Positions 22,101 through 33,360 of a stretch of 64,000 nucleotides of DNA are shown piece by piece (position 1 is the stretch's first letter; every line of letters starts with the position of its first letter). Under the pieces are notes generated by a model that saw only the letters and a program-made list of their open reading frames with translations, was not told the origin of the DNA and made no database searches. Source of the stretch: Ceratodon purpureus (taxonomy: Eukaryota; Streptophyta; Bryopsida; Pseudoditrichales; Ditrichaceae). The stretch is from assembly GCA_014871385.1 (NCBI GenBank), contig CM026424.1, forward strand, positions 12,371,115 to 12,435,114, given 5' to 3'. Both the position numbers and the translations under genes were made by a program.

Positions 22101-24032
22101 AGAACATGCGGGGGCATCAATCTCTGGCCCAGGAACACCCCAGCAGTAACCAATTCCTTCATCACCGATCATCACAAGTCAAACATTTGATGATGTGCAA
22201 CGATTGCGGTGGGTGAAGTGCAGCTGCAGCAGCACAGCAGCCTGTTGACTTGGTGCAGTGGCAGGCACTCCCATTAAGCATCGAATTGGCTGCCGCATCT
22301 GCCACCTCTGCTTTCCATCTCATGCAGCACCTGACACCATAGCCAGAGTGTAATAAGAAAGAGCATGAAAGGCTACCCTCTCTCTCTCCAGTTACCAGTC
22401 CTGCCCAGAGCTGGCCATTATGAGTAGGTCAATTGACCCCACTATGTTTAAATCGTTTTGACCTGGTTGCGCTCTAGTACTGCTGTCCTGCACCTGGTTT
22501 GCGTCAGTGATGTTCGGTGGGTGGTGATCTTCACTGTTTGCAATGACAGGCTGATTGTTACGGTTAAGTCAAGAAGGTTGCTCATCAGTTGATCACTTGA
22601 TTGGGGTGAACGAACCAAAGTGTATATATGCCATGTCAGAGTGGCCACCTCTTGAAAGACTAGCCTCCGCGACCAGCTAACGTACTCGTTCCATGTTTTT
22701 CCAGTATAACCATGGATGTCCCTGATAATGCTCCAGAATAAAACTGGTTAATCGAAATGGGTGAAAGAAGCCCGTCACAGAGTCATGATACACATCTTTA
22801 TGCCCGTGACATTAACGATCAATGGCCACTGTAAAGACCAATGTGTACCTTGTGCCCACAGTGATGAGACAAGTAGGTGTCAGAGCAAGAACCATGTGAA
22901 GAGCAAAATGTCATGAGAGTGGAAACTTGAAATCAACTCAGAAATTGCCAGGCCTTGGAATACTAGTTTCCTATTCCACAACGTCAATGGACCGTTGAAT
23001 TGTCTCCTATTTCCAGGTCCTCCCTTTTCTTCCATTGGTAGTAAAACTTGAGAAGTTCTTCATCATTCAAGTCAAGGGTGACCTTGTTTCACGGAGTGAT
23101 TGTTTGAATGTGAAAGGTTGAAGGTAAGTCAGCTTAATTAATTCACGTTTGACGTGCTTTCCATCAAGTACAGCCATCATTTAGTACCACTAATGAAGGC
23201 GCCAAGCTCATTGTAGGGGATTAGTATGTCTGTTGTTAACATCGACGCTCTACGCTCCGTGCCTCATTACGAGTCCTCTCACTTGAGTGGCGGAGTGGCC
23301 AGTCAGACAATAAAGGCGACAAAGTCATCGCTCTATATCAGTACACCATGTATTATTCACTCTGCAGGCCCTCTCTGCAGAATCAATCTCCATTCACGAT
23401 GGCCTCATTCTCTGTTTTGTAAGAGCTTTCTGAGTTGCAAACCGACATCTCTGTGTCCCATCTAACCATTCAACAATCGTCTGGAAGTGACATTTAATGC
23501 TGCAGACTTAATCTTCACTTTCCATAACCTAAATCATCTAATCAAACCTTTACAACAGTAGTGACATGGATCAAGATGTTGTGAAGATGGAAGAGAAAAC
23601 AACGACACTGTCGGTGACATAATGAATACCATGCATAAGATAAAAGCAGATTGATGTATACACGAAAGTATTTGGATTGTCTGCAATTGAGCTCTTCGCT
23701 CTTTTATTCTCAGTCAAAGCTGGAAAATTGTATGACTGTAGCGATGGTAGCCCTAATTCGGTGACATCCCCCACAATTGTGTCATGCTTGCCAACATCAA
23801 CCCCATGGATCGATGGAAAAAAAAGAGATTACAAATAGGTCACCGCGTGTTTGAATACTATACAATTGGTTGTTATGAAGGGCGATGTAATCACAGCACC
23901 CTAAAAGAATGGCAAGAGTTCCACGCCCATCCTACCATCATTCGCTCTTCGAACAAATGAAACTGGAGCGATGTCACCTCTTGGAAAACCGAAGATTATG
24001 ATCAAAGACTACTGGATGGAAACACTGGAAAA
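19174..24032. other. Gene-free region, GC-richer from about 19.7 to 23.8 kb
   Basis: About 4 kb of balanced composition (clearly less AT-rich than 10-19 kb) but with only short ORFs in all frames and no splice-consistent gene. A minus-strand ORF at 20897-21094 (GHIWAPPEGQMMFEAQDQ...) reads like decayed coding sequence but matches nothing I know. It may hold old mobile-element or pseudogene remains, or the distal 3' region of the U-box gene. Confidence 0.5.
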
Positions 24033-25394
24033 TTACACTAACTCGGTAGCAAACACATGATTCCGCTTATTGCTCATCCCGAAATCATCCGCAGGTCGGC
24101 AAGTGTAAGACCCCCAAACCTCGTTCAACAGCTTCAAGCAATCGCGAGCCTTCAGCTTCGCCCGCTGACTGCACTCCGAAGGCAACAACATGAGCAGGTT
24201 CGTGAACGCACCCGCTTGCAACGCCGTGTTGATCACCGAGCGGTTAGAAGCGTAAGACAGAACAACCCACAACGTAGCAACAGCATGCTCCGTTGCACGA
24301 TGAGAAACGCCGAGCATTGATTTCACAATCATGGGGATAGCTAAATGGCTGTTCGAGATCGCTTCGCGTCCCTCTGCGCAGGAAGCGAGAAGCTCAAGCA
24401 GCGCGAAGCAGAGCTCCTTGTTGCGCTTCTCCGTGTTGGGGAGGAGCTCCACAACAATGGATATGGCGCGGTGGTCGATAGCGAGCACACGATTTCTGCG
24501 AGGAAGGCAGAGAGAGAGCAAGCAGCGGAGAGAGGCTGTGATTGCACGTGGGTAGAGGTCTTCCTCCTTGAGCAGCTTGAGCAGCCCCTTGATGGCACCC
24601 GGGAGCTCCCCCACGGCGCCTTTAAGGTGCGGGTCGTACTCGCAGAGCGCGAGCAGGATGTTCGCCGTGTTGATCTTGGCGTCCAGATGAGAAGAACCAT
24701 GTGTAAGAAGCAACAGAGAGAGCGACGAGAGCGTCTTAGGATTAGCCAACGCCTTCTTATCCCCATCATTGAGTTGAAGCAGCGAAATTACACCCAAAGC
24801 ATCCGAGCACGTTTCCATGTCCATGTCCATGGCCATCCCTAGCGTCCCAATAGCTGCAGCCAGTATGGGCACCGCTCCCGCCTGCGCAATGCACTTCCGG
24901 TTATGCTCGCACTCCTTCGCCAACCTCCATAGCTGCTTCACCACATCCCTCTCCGGGCACCCAGCAATAGCGTGCAGAAGCCCCCTCACCTCGTCGCTCT
25001 CCAAGAGCGCCTTCGGAGTAGGAATCCGCTCCACACCATACGCCTGATTCTTCTCGCACCAGCTCTGAATCAACCTCCGCAACGTATGATTCGGTATCAT
25101 CTCGTCGCTCTCCAGCACCTGGTTCGTCGTCGGACACGTATTGTTCCCGAATCCTAACCATTTCTCTATACTCGCCCGGTCGTACGTCATCCCCGTGCTC
25201 AACGTCACCGGATCCCTCATCAACTCCAACGATATCGGACACAAAAAAAACGACGGCACCACCACCCCCGCCGCCTGCTGCTGCTGCTGCTTCTCCTCCT
25301 CCACACTCGCCTTCCCTGCAGCGACCTCCTGCAGCGCCTTCTGCTTCGTCGCCACCTTCTCCGACCACACCTGCAGCCCACTCCCTAGCGCCAT
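24033..25394 (-). CDS. U-box/ARM-repeat E3 ubiquitin ligase, PUB20-24 type
   Basis: A single 453-residue ORF without introns. U-box at about residues 48-118: PSFFLCPISLELMRDPVT, the TGMTYDR turn, IEKWL, CPTTNQVL, and IPNHTLRRLIQSWCEKN. This fold binds the ubiquitin-loaded E2 without zinc. From about 130 to the end there are leucine-rich ARM-type helices (for example VVKQLWRLAKECEHNRKCIA, AISIVVELLPNTEKRNKELC) for substrate binding. The architecture and intronless structure match Arabidopsis PUB22-24, cytosolic negative regulators of immune and stress responses, but the N-terminal 45 residues ahead of the U-box, with a five-Gln run, are longer than usual. A codon three before this ATG is TTG, so ATG25394 is the first usable start. 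The long antisense ORFs over it are shadows. The family is certain; its substrate is unknown. Confidence 0.95.
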   Translation of the reverse strand: MALGSGLQVWSEKVATKQKALQEVAAGKASVEEEKQQQQQAAGVVVPSFFLCPISLELMRDPVTLSTGMTYDRASIEKWLGFGNNTCPTTNQVLESDEMIPNHTLRRLIQSWCEKNQAYGVERIPTPKALLESDEVRGLLHAIAGCPERDVVKQLWRLAKECEHNRKCIAQAGAVPILAAAIGTLGMAMDMDMETCSDALGVISLLQLNDGDKKALANPKTLSSLSLLLLTHGSSHLDAKINTANILLALCEYDPHLKGAVGELPGAIKGLLKLLKEEDLYPRAITASLRCLLSLCLPRRNRVLAIDHRAISIVVELLPNTEKRNKELCFALLELLASCAEGREAISNSHLAIPMIVKSMLGVSHRATEHAVATLWVVLSYASNRSVINTALQAGAFTNLLMLLPSECSQRAKLKARDCLKLLNEVWGSYTCRPADDFGMSNKRNHVFATELV

Positions 25395-26400
25395 CTCTAC
25401 CAATTCAACAAAATTCTAAAAAACCACAACCTTAACCACGACCAAAACCACCACCTTGACCCTCCTCCTCCCTCACCAAACACCAAACACTCAATCCTCC
25501 ACCTCCCACCTCTCACCTCCAAGCTCTACAACGCCCATTAACCCTCCATCTGAGTACCATACTGCACCACAACCCACCCCCTTCCCAAGACGTCACTACA
25601 CTACAGCACCATAACCAGTAATATTAGGTTTCATGACCCATCTCATCTGTTGGAAGCTGTAACATAATATCGATGATCCTTGTAGAGATAACTAGTACAC
25701 ACAATAGAGAAGAGTACTGATCTGCGTGAGATGAGAGTAACGTAAGTTAGTGCGAGTGGCGACTCGGCTCAGAGGAGCTCCCCCTCTCTCTCTCTCTATC
25801 TCTGTGTGTGTGAGCTTCTGGAGATGGCAGTGAATTGCAGGCGATGGGTTGTAATGATATAGTCTGCTGTGGAGGAGGTGGTGGTGGTGACAGGCCTGGC
25901 TTGTAGATGGCAGTGCAGCCGAGTCAACTCAGCTTCTCATGGGCTGGGCAGGGCAGGAAACTCACCCAGGCTGGGTTGGAACTTGGGTTGGCTTGGCTTG
26001 AGTTTGGTTTAGTTCTATTGATGAGTTTGGGGCAATAAGTTACTGATGCTGGAACTTGGGTTGGGTTGGGTTTGGATGTGTTGGTGAGTTTGGGGTAGTA
26101 GTAGTAATGGTCATGATAATGGTCTTTCATTGCAGCTGCTTTTCCGGGCCACATTGAACTCACATTTCCTGGATCGGAGAGGGCCCCCGTTTGGGAGTAA
26201 TCCAGTTTTACAGCGTGGCAGGGGGCTGTTTTTGGGTCGTGTGCTGAGGTGGACGGGGGGAGCTGGCGCTACAGGGCAAGTTAGAATGTCTGTACGGATA
26301 TTGGGGAAGACTGGGGTCTGGAGTTGGAACTTGGAAGTTGGGGGTTTGGGGGGTGTTTCATATGACTGCGGGCAGGCGCTGTTCGTATGATGCACCGGTA
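25395..26400 (-). promoter_or_regulatory. Probable leader and upstream region of the U-box gene
   Basis: C/A-rich on the plus strand for about 150 bases next to the ATG, then a (CT)n run at 25785-25800 (GA repeat on the gene's strand), typical of plant 5' leaders. A CTATATC motif at 25856-25862 could be a TATA box, but it is far (about 460 bases) from the ATG. An imperfect repeat of about 75 bases (GGAACTTGGGTTGG ... GAGTTTGGGG, twice) lies at 25970-26100. No second gene is supported; ORFs here are repeat-derived. Confidence 0.4.
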
Positions 26401-29400
26401 GATTTGCCCAGCTAAATTAGTCTTGGTTTTGGCGAATTTGGGCTGCTTTGGGAGTTTTTAGAAGTTTTTTTGGGAGTTTTTAGAAGTCTTTGGGGGTTTT
26501 AGTTTCGGAGACTTTGGGTCCGTGTCTGCTGTGAAAGATAGTTACGGTTTAGTTAAATATAGTGGCCGTTTTACAACAGCCAGAAGGTTTACTGTACTCG
26601 TGATTTTTTTCTTTTTTTGGCTCTGTTTTGGTCACGAATTCTTAAAAACTACCGTTTTGGCTTCCAGGGACCCTTAATTTCTTTACCTTTGACTTTTCTT
26701 TGAATTTCTTGTGGTTCAGAGACATAACAAATGTAAAAAAATTAAATGTTTATTGATGAAGTGGATACATTCACAAGCTATGTTCCAAACTCTAAACACT
26801 TAAAATTTCATCTTTTCAAGAATTCAATTTTGGGTGTTTTGAATATGTCTTGCAAGTATTTCAAGTGTGATGAAGGTTCAAACCCTAAGGTCGAGACACC
26901 CATAGCCGACCGGGTCCCCAAAACCGATCACTAGACTTCTCCAATTCCGACAAGTTTTCAGATTTAAAATCTTGGGAGATCTAGAAGAAAGTATGAAGCA
27001 TGATTGGTAGAAAGGGAATCATATGGGAATATTTTGGTGGTAGTAGAGTGATCAAGTTTTGGTGTCATGGTGGTCGGTTTCATGTGAGCCTACTGGTTGG
27101 TTTCTAGTTTTTGAACACTTTTTGGTTCAAAAATTCACAGTTATTTGCACACTCGATAAAAAAATTTGAAAAAATTTCCAAACCTCAAGAACCCTATTTC
27201 TCTGCGGAGGAAAAATTACTTTGCAACAATCCAGCTCCATATTGCATGCATAATCTCTTAAATGATTGGTTTTAGGTGTCTTGACCATACATGGGTTGTT
27301 CAGCACACACTCAACTGAGTACATGTTGTAAAGTTACCTTTAGCCTCTAAAGGCATGATATTGGTTCTTTCTCAAATTGATTTATTACTAAGTAGATGAA
27401 TTTGGAGGCCAATGGTGTTAAGATCCTAGTAGTGCTCTTCCCAACTTTGTTCTTGAAAATGTTTTGAAGATACAACTTTCCCTAGCTTTTCAAACATTTA
27501 TTTAATTTATATATGCCATGTCTAAGACATTTAACAAAGTTTGTGATGGTAAGTAGTACGTGACAATTGCTCACATGGTTATAAATGACAAGATCCATTA
27601 AAATAAGGTATTCATCTAAAGAAATGGATAGAATTGTACATATTGTACAAATAGAATTCATTATATCAATTTGTATTAACAAAAAGGAAATCCTCTCATT
27701 AGTTTTGATGACCTAACCATAGCTTAGATAAGTTATCAACATTGTTGTTTTCTAAATATTTTTATATATTATTGTTATTTTGTGAATTTTTGTTGTATTG
27801 GATGTTCCTGAACTAAAAATAAGTTTGAACCTTGCTATTACAGAAATAATAATAATATTAAAGAAAAATATTAAAAAATTAAAAAATATTATATAATAAA
27901 GAAAAGAAATTTGGATAGCTTTGATGATCTAGAATATGTATGGAAGTAATTTTTGGATGAAACAAATTGCTCTATAAAGACAATAGACTTTATTTACAAA
28001 TAAAAGGAATCATTTTTAATCCCTAAAGCATCAACTTAAGAAAAATAGTATGATTAAGGGTCCAGCCAGGCTTCTCATAAGTCAATTTTTATAGGATGAA
28101 GATGTAATTTTGGCACAATATAGATATTTATCATATGTTTCTAACAAGACCATCCATGCTTCAAAATTCCTCATACTTTAGGAGATATCCGCAATCAAAG
28201 TTTGAAAACACTATTTGGCCATATTGAACTCTGCCCAAACTTTTGCAGTATATTCTCAAAATCTGCCCAAAATTAGTTAGATCATAGAAACTTCAAAAAT
28301 TCACCAAAAATTGAGATTTTTCTTTTTTCAAGATTTAGTTTTTGTACATGTAAATACAATTTGAAGGCATGATCTCACCGCTTGGATTTTCAATCTGATA
28401 TTTCCCCATATGCCTTTTTTACTATCATAGACCGGCCTTTGTATTTGAGTTTCATCATACCTCCATGTGAAAAATCAAGCATTTCTTTAGGTTTTATAGG
28501 TTGATTGATCAAAAAGAAGGTGCATGGACACATTCCTGACCCACCTAGGAACAAGAATTTGAAGAGCATCACATCAAATTTGCTTTTGAAATTGGTTTCT
28601 TTGGCTCACAAAATACTTGAAACTCATTTTGCAACAAGAGAAAAAAACTTTTTTTCCAACTTAGAACATAACGATCTCACAAACGGTAAGGAGTTTGAAT
28701 CTAAGATTTGGGTTACATATACATGTACAAGTATGGTACTAGATCCCACGTACAAGTAAGGTACTAGATTCCACGTATATTTCCTACAGCAAATACATCA
28801 AAACTTAAAAACTTACACATTGTATTGAAAGAGTCTAGTTTTGAGGGGTTTTGGTAGTTTTGAGGCCTTTCAACTTTCAGGATTAACATTTTACATTAAT
28901 TTTGTTTATTTATTTTGAAATTGGCCTTCATGACCTTTATATAAGCTCGATGGCCAATCCATCTATATTTCAAGGTTTCATCATACTTGCATAGGAATCT
29001 TAATTATTCTCATGTATTATTGGACTTGAAAAAATATGTGTTAGATATAAAAAAATGAGAACAAACTTTGGTCTTAGGGGGGAAGGGGGGGGGGGAGTGA
29101 TGTGAATTAAGTGTTTGTTTGTTCCACCTCCAATATTCCAATGCCCATAAGACAAAGAATTAGATATAGAAAAAATGTGTGTATTTAAAACTAGTCCTTG
29201 CATTTTCCTACATCATCTAACTTAGTCTTTAATTTTCTCAAAATAGCACTAATTACTTATTTTAAATGTTATATAATATCATGCGCCTACATTGTGACAT
29301 GTCTACTTACTAACTTATACAATGGTGTCAAATAACACAAAGTTGAGTTTCTTGCTAAAATGCATTTATATGTTTTAACTTGCTTCTTGTAACAAACCAT

Positions 29401-29680
29401 TTACGCAACAAACCATATACGCATTTGATCTTTAATTCTTGAATATTTGAATTCATCAAGAATAAAAAGGTATGCAGATGAAGTATAGAAGAAGCCATGA
29501 GGTGTACAAGAATTCAAAGAAGGTGAGACAAAGGAGAGAAGTAAGTGCAAAGATGATAACGTTCAGCTATGTCTGAGGGAAAATTGGGGAGATGGAGGTG
29601 TAAAGGTGAGTTGGATAGGTATGGATGTGGATACACGTTGAGTCCTTAACACTTGGTTTATTATATATTCATAAAGTACT
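26401..29680. other. Gene-free, AT-rich DNA
   Basis: No supported gene. A 22-bp motif (GGTACTAGATCCCACGTA / GGTACTAGATTCCACGTA) is repeated at about 28735-28780, and a G-rich run lies at 29080-29096. ORFs are short and low in complexity. Confidence 0.6.
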
Positions 29681-29684
29681 TTAA

Positions 29685-29916
29685 CCTCTAAAATTCCAGG
29701 CCCGTTTTTGCCAATTTTCACTTCTAAAATGCTGAAAATTTCAAAAAAATTCCTTTTTTATTTTTATTTTTTGAAATGCTGAAATTTCAACCCCATAAAG
29801 ATTATGATTTATCATGTTCACCAAAAAAATCGTGTCAAGATATATTAAAAAACCTAACTATAGTAACTTGCCGAAGTTCCCTGCAAACCACTTTGGGTTT
29901 TGTGGAATTTTAGGGG
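29685..29916. mobile_element. TTAA-flanked MITE, 232 bp
   Basis: TTAA (29681-29684 and 29917-29920) flanks an element that starts CCTCTAAAATTCCA and ends TGGAATTTTAGGGG. These ends are inverted with one mismatch in 14. There is no ORF. Four-base TTAA duplications with C-rich ends are the signature of piggyBac-type transposition; assignment is by termini only. Confidence 0.65.
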
Positions 29917-29920
29917 TTAA

Positions 29921-31776
29921 AAGAAAAAATAGTTTAGTAAGCTTTCAGAGGCCAAGACTGCAACGATAAAAAATGTAGATGAAGATAGTGCAGCAAGAAT
30001 ATAGACCATAAACAAGAAAGAAATGGCATAAGACGGCACTTTGCATGTATAGAACTGTACTTGATAATATATATAAAGTATTTAACTTCCTGTGTTTGAA
30101 GGACAGAGGTGTAAAAATTGTCCTACATTTTTCTAAATTAACTTTGATTATGAGTTAGCAAGAAGTACCATAGACTATCAACTTTGTTTTCACTAGCTAC
30201 CATAGTGCGGACAAAAAATATCTACCTCCTCATAAGTAGTTGCTCTTAAAGCTAAAGTGCATGCCTTAATAATGTAACTTCAAAAATATTGAATCTTGTA
30301 ACCTTTTTTCCTCTTATGATTTCGCATATGAATGAAAAAAATAAAAAATAAAAAATAAACTAACTTGAACCAAATTATACACAAGCACAATGACTGAAAT
30401 GTGTGCGACGCAAACTACTCCCTCAACTGTTCACGTCATTGAAAGTCTTAGCCGAATACCTGATTTAAAAACACTACTTCCAAAAAAATTCATATATATA
30501 TATAAACAAAGAGACTCTACGCTCAAGACTAAATACTGTATGATTAGATAAACTGCTTGACTAGGATGACGACTTTGCTTCACAATTTGATGGATTTGAT
30601 GAATCCGTTGCAACATGATCTTCCACCTTTCGCAAGACTCATGTGAATGAGTTGCCCATTCTGGTGTGAATAGCGATGGATGTTCAAAAGGTTTCTCCTA
30701 TCCTTCAAGGTATATAATACTAACTTAAGTAGGAATGCGCCATTTGCCATTGACCAGTGTAGAGAGAGGCGTTGAGATCTGCGTGGGGAGGGGGGTGTAC
30801 ACTGTACTGTACATTTTATTGGCTTGAAGTCGGCGAAAGGCACCCCACCGAATTGGTACCAGGTATTCCGAGTACCGTTTTTCTCATATAATATATGTTA
30901 CTGTTTCCTATTTTGGCTTTCTTTATTGGCTCTTTCTCCTTTCCTTCTTGCATTTGCTTGACTCTGTGTCACTGTGGTTCATTGACTGATGTGGGTCTGT
31001 AGACCAGACCAGCCAATAAGTTAATACTTTCCTGTGAGGGAATTGGGATCCTGGTTCCTTTCTGGAAGAACTTGTGTAGTCCAGGCTCACCTGAGTGATG
31101 AACTTTTGGAGTAAGTTACTGAGGTTTGAATTGAAATTTGAAGCCATATGACTGAGGTGTAGTTAGGAACAGTGGCTTCAAAGATAAGAGATCGGGTTTT
31201 TTCTTTTTTTTTATAAATTTTACAAAAGGATATTTGAATAGATTAATGTCTACAAAAGGGTGCACTATTTCCAGAGTTGCTATCATATCTACGCTGGTGA
31301 CTTTGACGCTAGCAAGTTCTTCAACAGACATTTTGAAAGTGCCTTTTCAATGATCTGTTGCAGTCAGGTTTTATATGAGTCGTTGAGCCTTACAATGTTT
31401 TCTTCAAATTAGTTTCTTTGTCCAAAAATAATACTAAAATAAGAAAACATACAATTGGGAAATCTTTAAAATGGAAAAATGAAAATTGGTAAATTATTTG
31501 TAACGATATCTGACTGTTTTAAACTCATTTGAAGGCTATTTCTGGTGATTTTTTTTTTAAAACACAAAATCAATGAATTCATTTTTGAGGAATGAACCTT
31601 ATTTCTTCTGAAAAAATAAACATTGGTTTGCAAGTGCACAGACCAGCTACCTTGCCAGGGTATGGTGATGTATGCTTGCTTCTACTGGGTGGTCCTAGGT
31701 CTCTTTATTTTCCCCCAACTCTGATGGATCCGTTTTTCTTGTCCTTCCCGTTTTGTTATCCCCGGGTCCTTTTTCG

Positions 31777-31778
<2 letters not shown>
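29921..31778. other. Gene-free DNA
   Basis: No supported gene. A locally GC-rich patch at about 30740-30860 contains GTACACTGTACTGTAC, a small palindromic repeat. Minus ORFs at 30580-30843 and 30923-31147 are not recognisable. Confidence 0.55.
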
Positions 31779-31825
<47 letters not shown>

Positions 31826-32570
31826 CCGGTTAATTTTGGAGCTACAGGCTCCAAATTACTCTACAGGGGTCTTCTTGAGATCAAGTACTAGGGTCCCAAG
31901 CAAAGATTTACCCCACCCCTCCTAAACCTAGGCTCCGAGCCACGCTCAATGGGGGATATAGACAGTTCCAGAGGTCCTCTACTAAAAGGAAGTTAAAAGA
32001 ATATTTGGTGTTGCCCACTGATGAGGTAGATGTTTTAAACACCAATTGGTGGTCAACAATTGCACATGTATGGTAAGTTGCATTGTGAAGAATCTTCTTG
32101 ACTTCAAGCCAAATCTTCTGTGTGTGTGAGGAACATGGCTTATTGTGCAAAGTAAGGCTGAAACCTTGGATAGTAGATCGAGAACCCTGCAAAGGTCATG
32201 CACTTGACATGGGGGCTTGTGGAAGTCCAACTTGACAACATGCCCAAGAAGCTTGGTTGACTCCCCTACTAAACTCATTGTACTACCATCGGGAATATGA
32301 TTGGCAGGTTTCAGCAAACCACGTACAATATACCGCGCTCTAGACTACTGCATTGAGGCAGCTGAAGGCCTGACTTTCTCCCTCAATCAGTTACTTCTTG
32401 GAAAAGTCAAGCAACACTTTCAACATACTTGACCACAAATCCCATTTCAATTGAAAAAGGCTAACTTATTGTGTTTCTTTGGCATTTCCGTGTTTGGACT
32501 CTGGCTGATTCAAATTGCAGTCTCCGATGAAACATGAATTATTGCTCCAGTATTCTTTTAACATTGGTAC
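31779..32570 (-). mobile_element. Possible retroposed sequence with a 47-base poly(A) end
   Basis: A T47 run at 31779-31825 is a poly(A) on the minus strand. It follows (on that strand) a GC-richer block with two overlapping minus ORFs, 31982-32317 (111 codons) and 31908-32192 (94 codons). That arrangement fits a retrocopy or LINE/SINE 3' end. No reverse transcriptase motif and no target duplication were found, and neither ORF is recognised, so this is tentative. Confidence 0.3.
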
Positions 32571-32590
32571 AAGGTGACCTATTCTATTAA

Positions 32591-33356
32591 CCCTTAAACG
32601 TCCTCACCTATGTCCAATTTAGGCAGTTTTGTAAAGATGCATTATGAATGCAATTAATATGAATATTTAGAACTTGATGTATGAATGGAAGTTATACATT
32701 TTGAATTTTAGATTCTATCTATACGATTAGATCTATGACTGTTATCACTAATCTTTCTTTATAAATTTTGAAACATAAAATAAAAAATTAGTTTGTAATT
32801 CATTTACGAATAAGATATTGACAATAAGTGGATGAAATTTGTTGTGATGGGTTATAATGTACTCCCTCCTTCTCACTAAAAGAACATGGTTTGGTAAAAT
32901 AATCTGTCTCAAAAAAAATAGTGGTTTCTAAATTTGGCCAAATTATTTCTAAATTTGACAACTTATTTACAAATTTATCCAATTTGTTTCTAAATTTAGA
33001 ACTAGCCTTAAATATGCTATAATTAGCAACCCATGCTCTTTTAGTGAGACGGAGGGAGTAGTACTTTAGGTGTAGTGATTTTTGGAGATTTTTCAGATGC
33101 TTGATTTTATGAGTTTATTTTTTCAAGAACACTTTTAGACTAAAATCTTCAAAATTTTGGATGAAACACTACAACACAGAATGAAGCATAATTTCTTCAA
33201 AAATTGTTTTGTTTTTAATCGGATGATACATACAAGAAGCTAATTTCCCATAGAAAATTGAATAAAAAATCACACCACTAAAAGTGCATGACGGATGAGA
33301 AAATGCGGATGGAATCTGTACATCAGGCCATAAAGGCCTGATTGGGCAATTAGGGG
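32591..33356. mobile_element. Probable TTAA-flanked element, 766 bp, with a nested Stowaway MITE
   Basis: TTAA at 32587-32590 is followed by CCCTTAAACGTCC. TTAA at 33357-33360 is preceded by GGGCAATTAGGGG, whose complement CCCCTAATTGCCC matches 9 of 13 bases. The right end also resembles the end of the element at 37545-38488 (CCCCTAAGTGCCC). A 197-bp Stowaway MITE is inserted inside, which would make the original element about 570 bp. Confidence 0.45.
32862..33058 (+). mobile_element. Stowaway-type MITE, copy 1
   Basis: TA target duplication (32860-32861, 33059-33060) and ends CTCCCTCCTTCTCACTAA / TTAGTGAGACGGAGGGAG, the classic Stowaway (Tc1/mariner-derived) terminus. The interior holds repeated TTCTAAATTTGG-type blocks. 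It shares its sequence, inverted, with the copy at 41149-41346. It is non-autonomous. Confidence 0.93.
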
Positions 33357-33360
33357 TTAA

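Noticed and set aside
24341..25368. Long ORFs antisense or out of frame to the U-box gene (for example 24345-24842 +, 24901-25368 -)
   Set aside because: Low-complexity Arg/Glu/Ser readings caused by GC-rich codons of the U-box/ARM gene; no motif and no splice partners.
31592..31891. Plus ORF with a poly-Phe run
   Set aside because: The Phe run is the T47 homopolymer; the rest resembles no protein.
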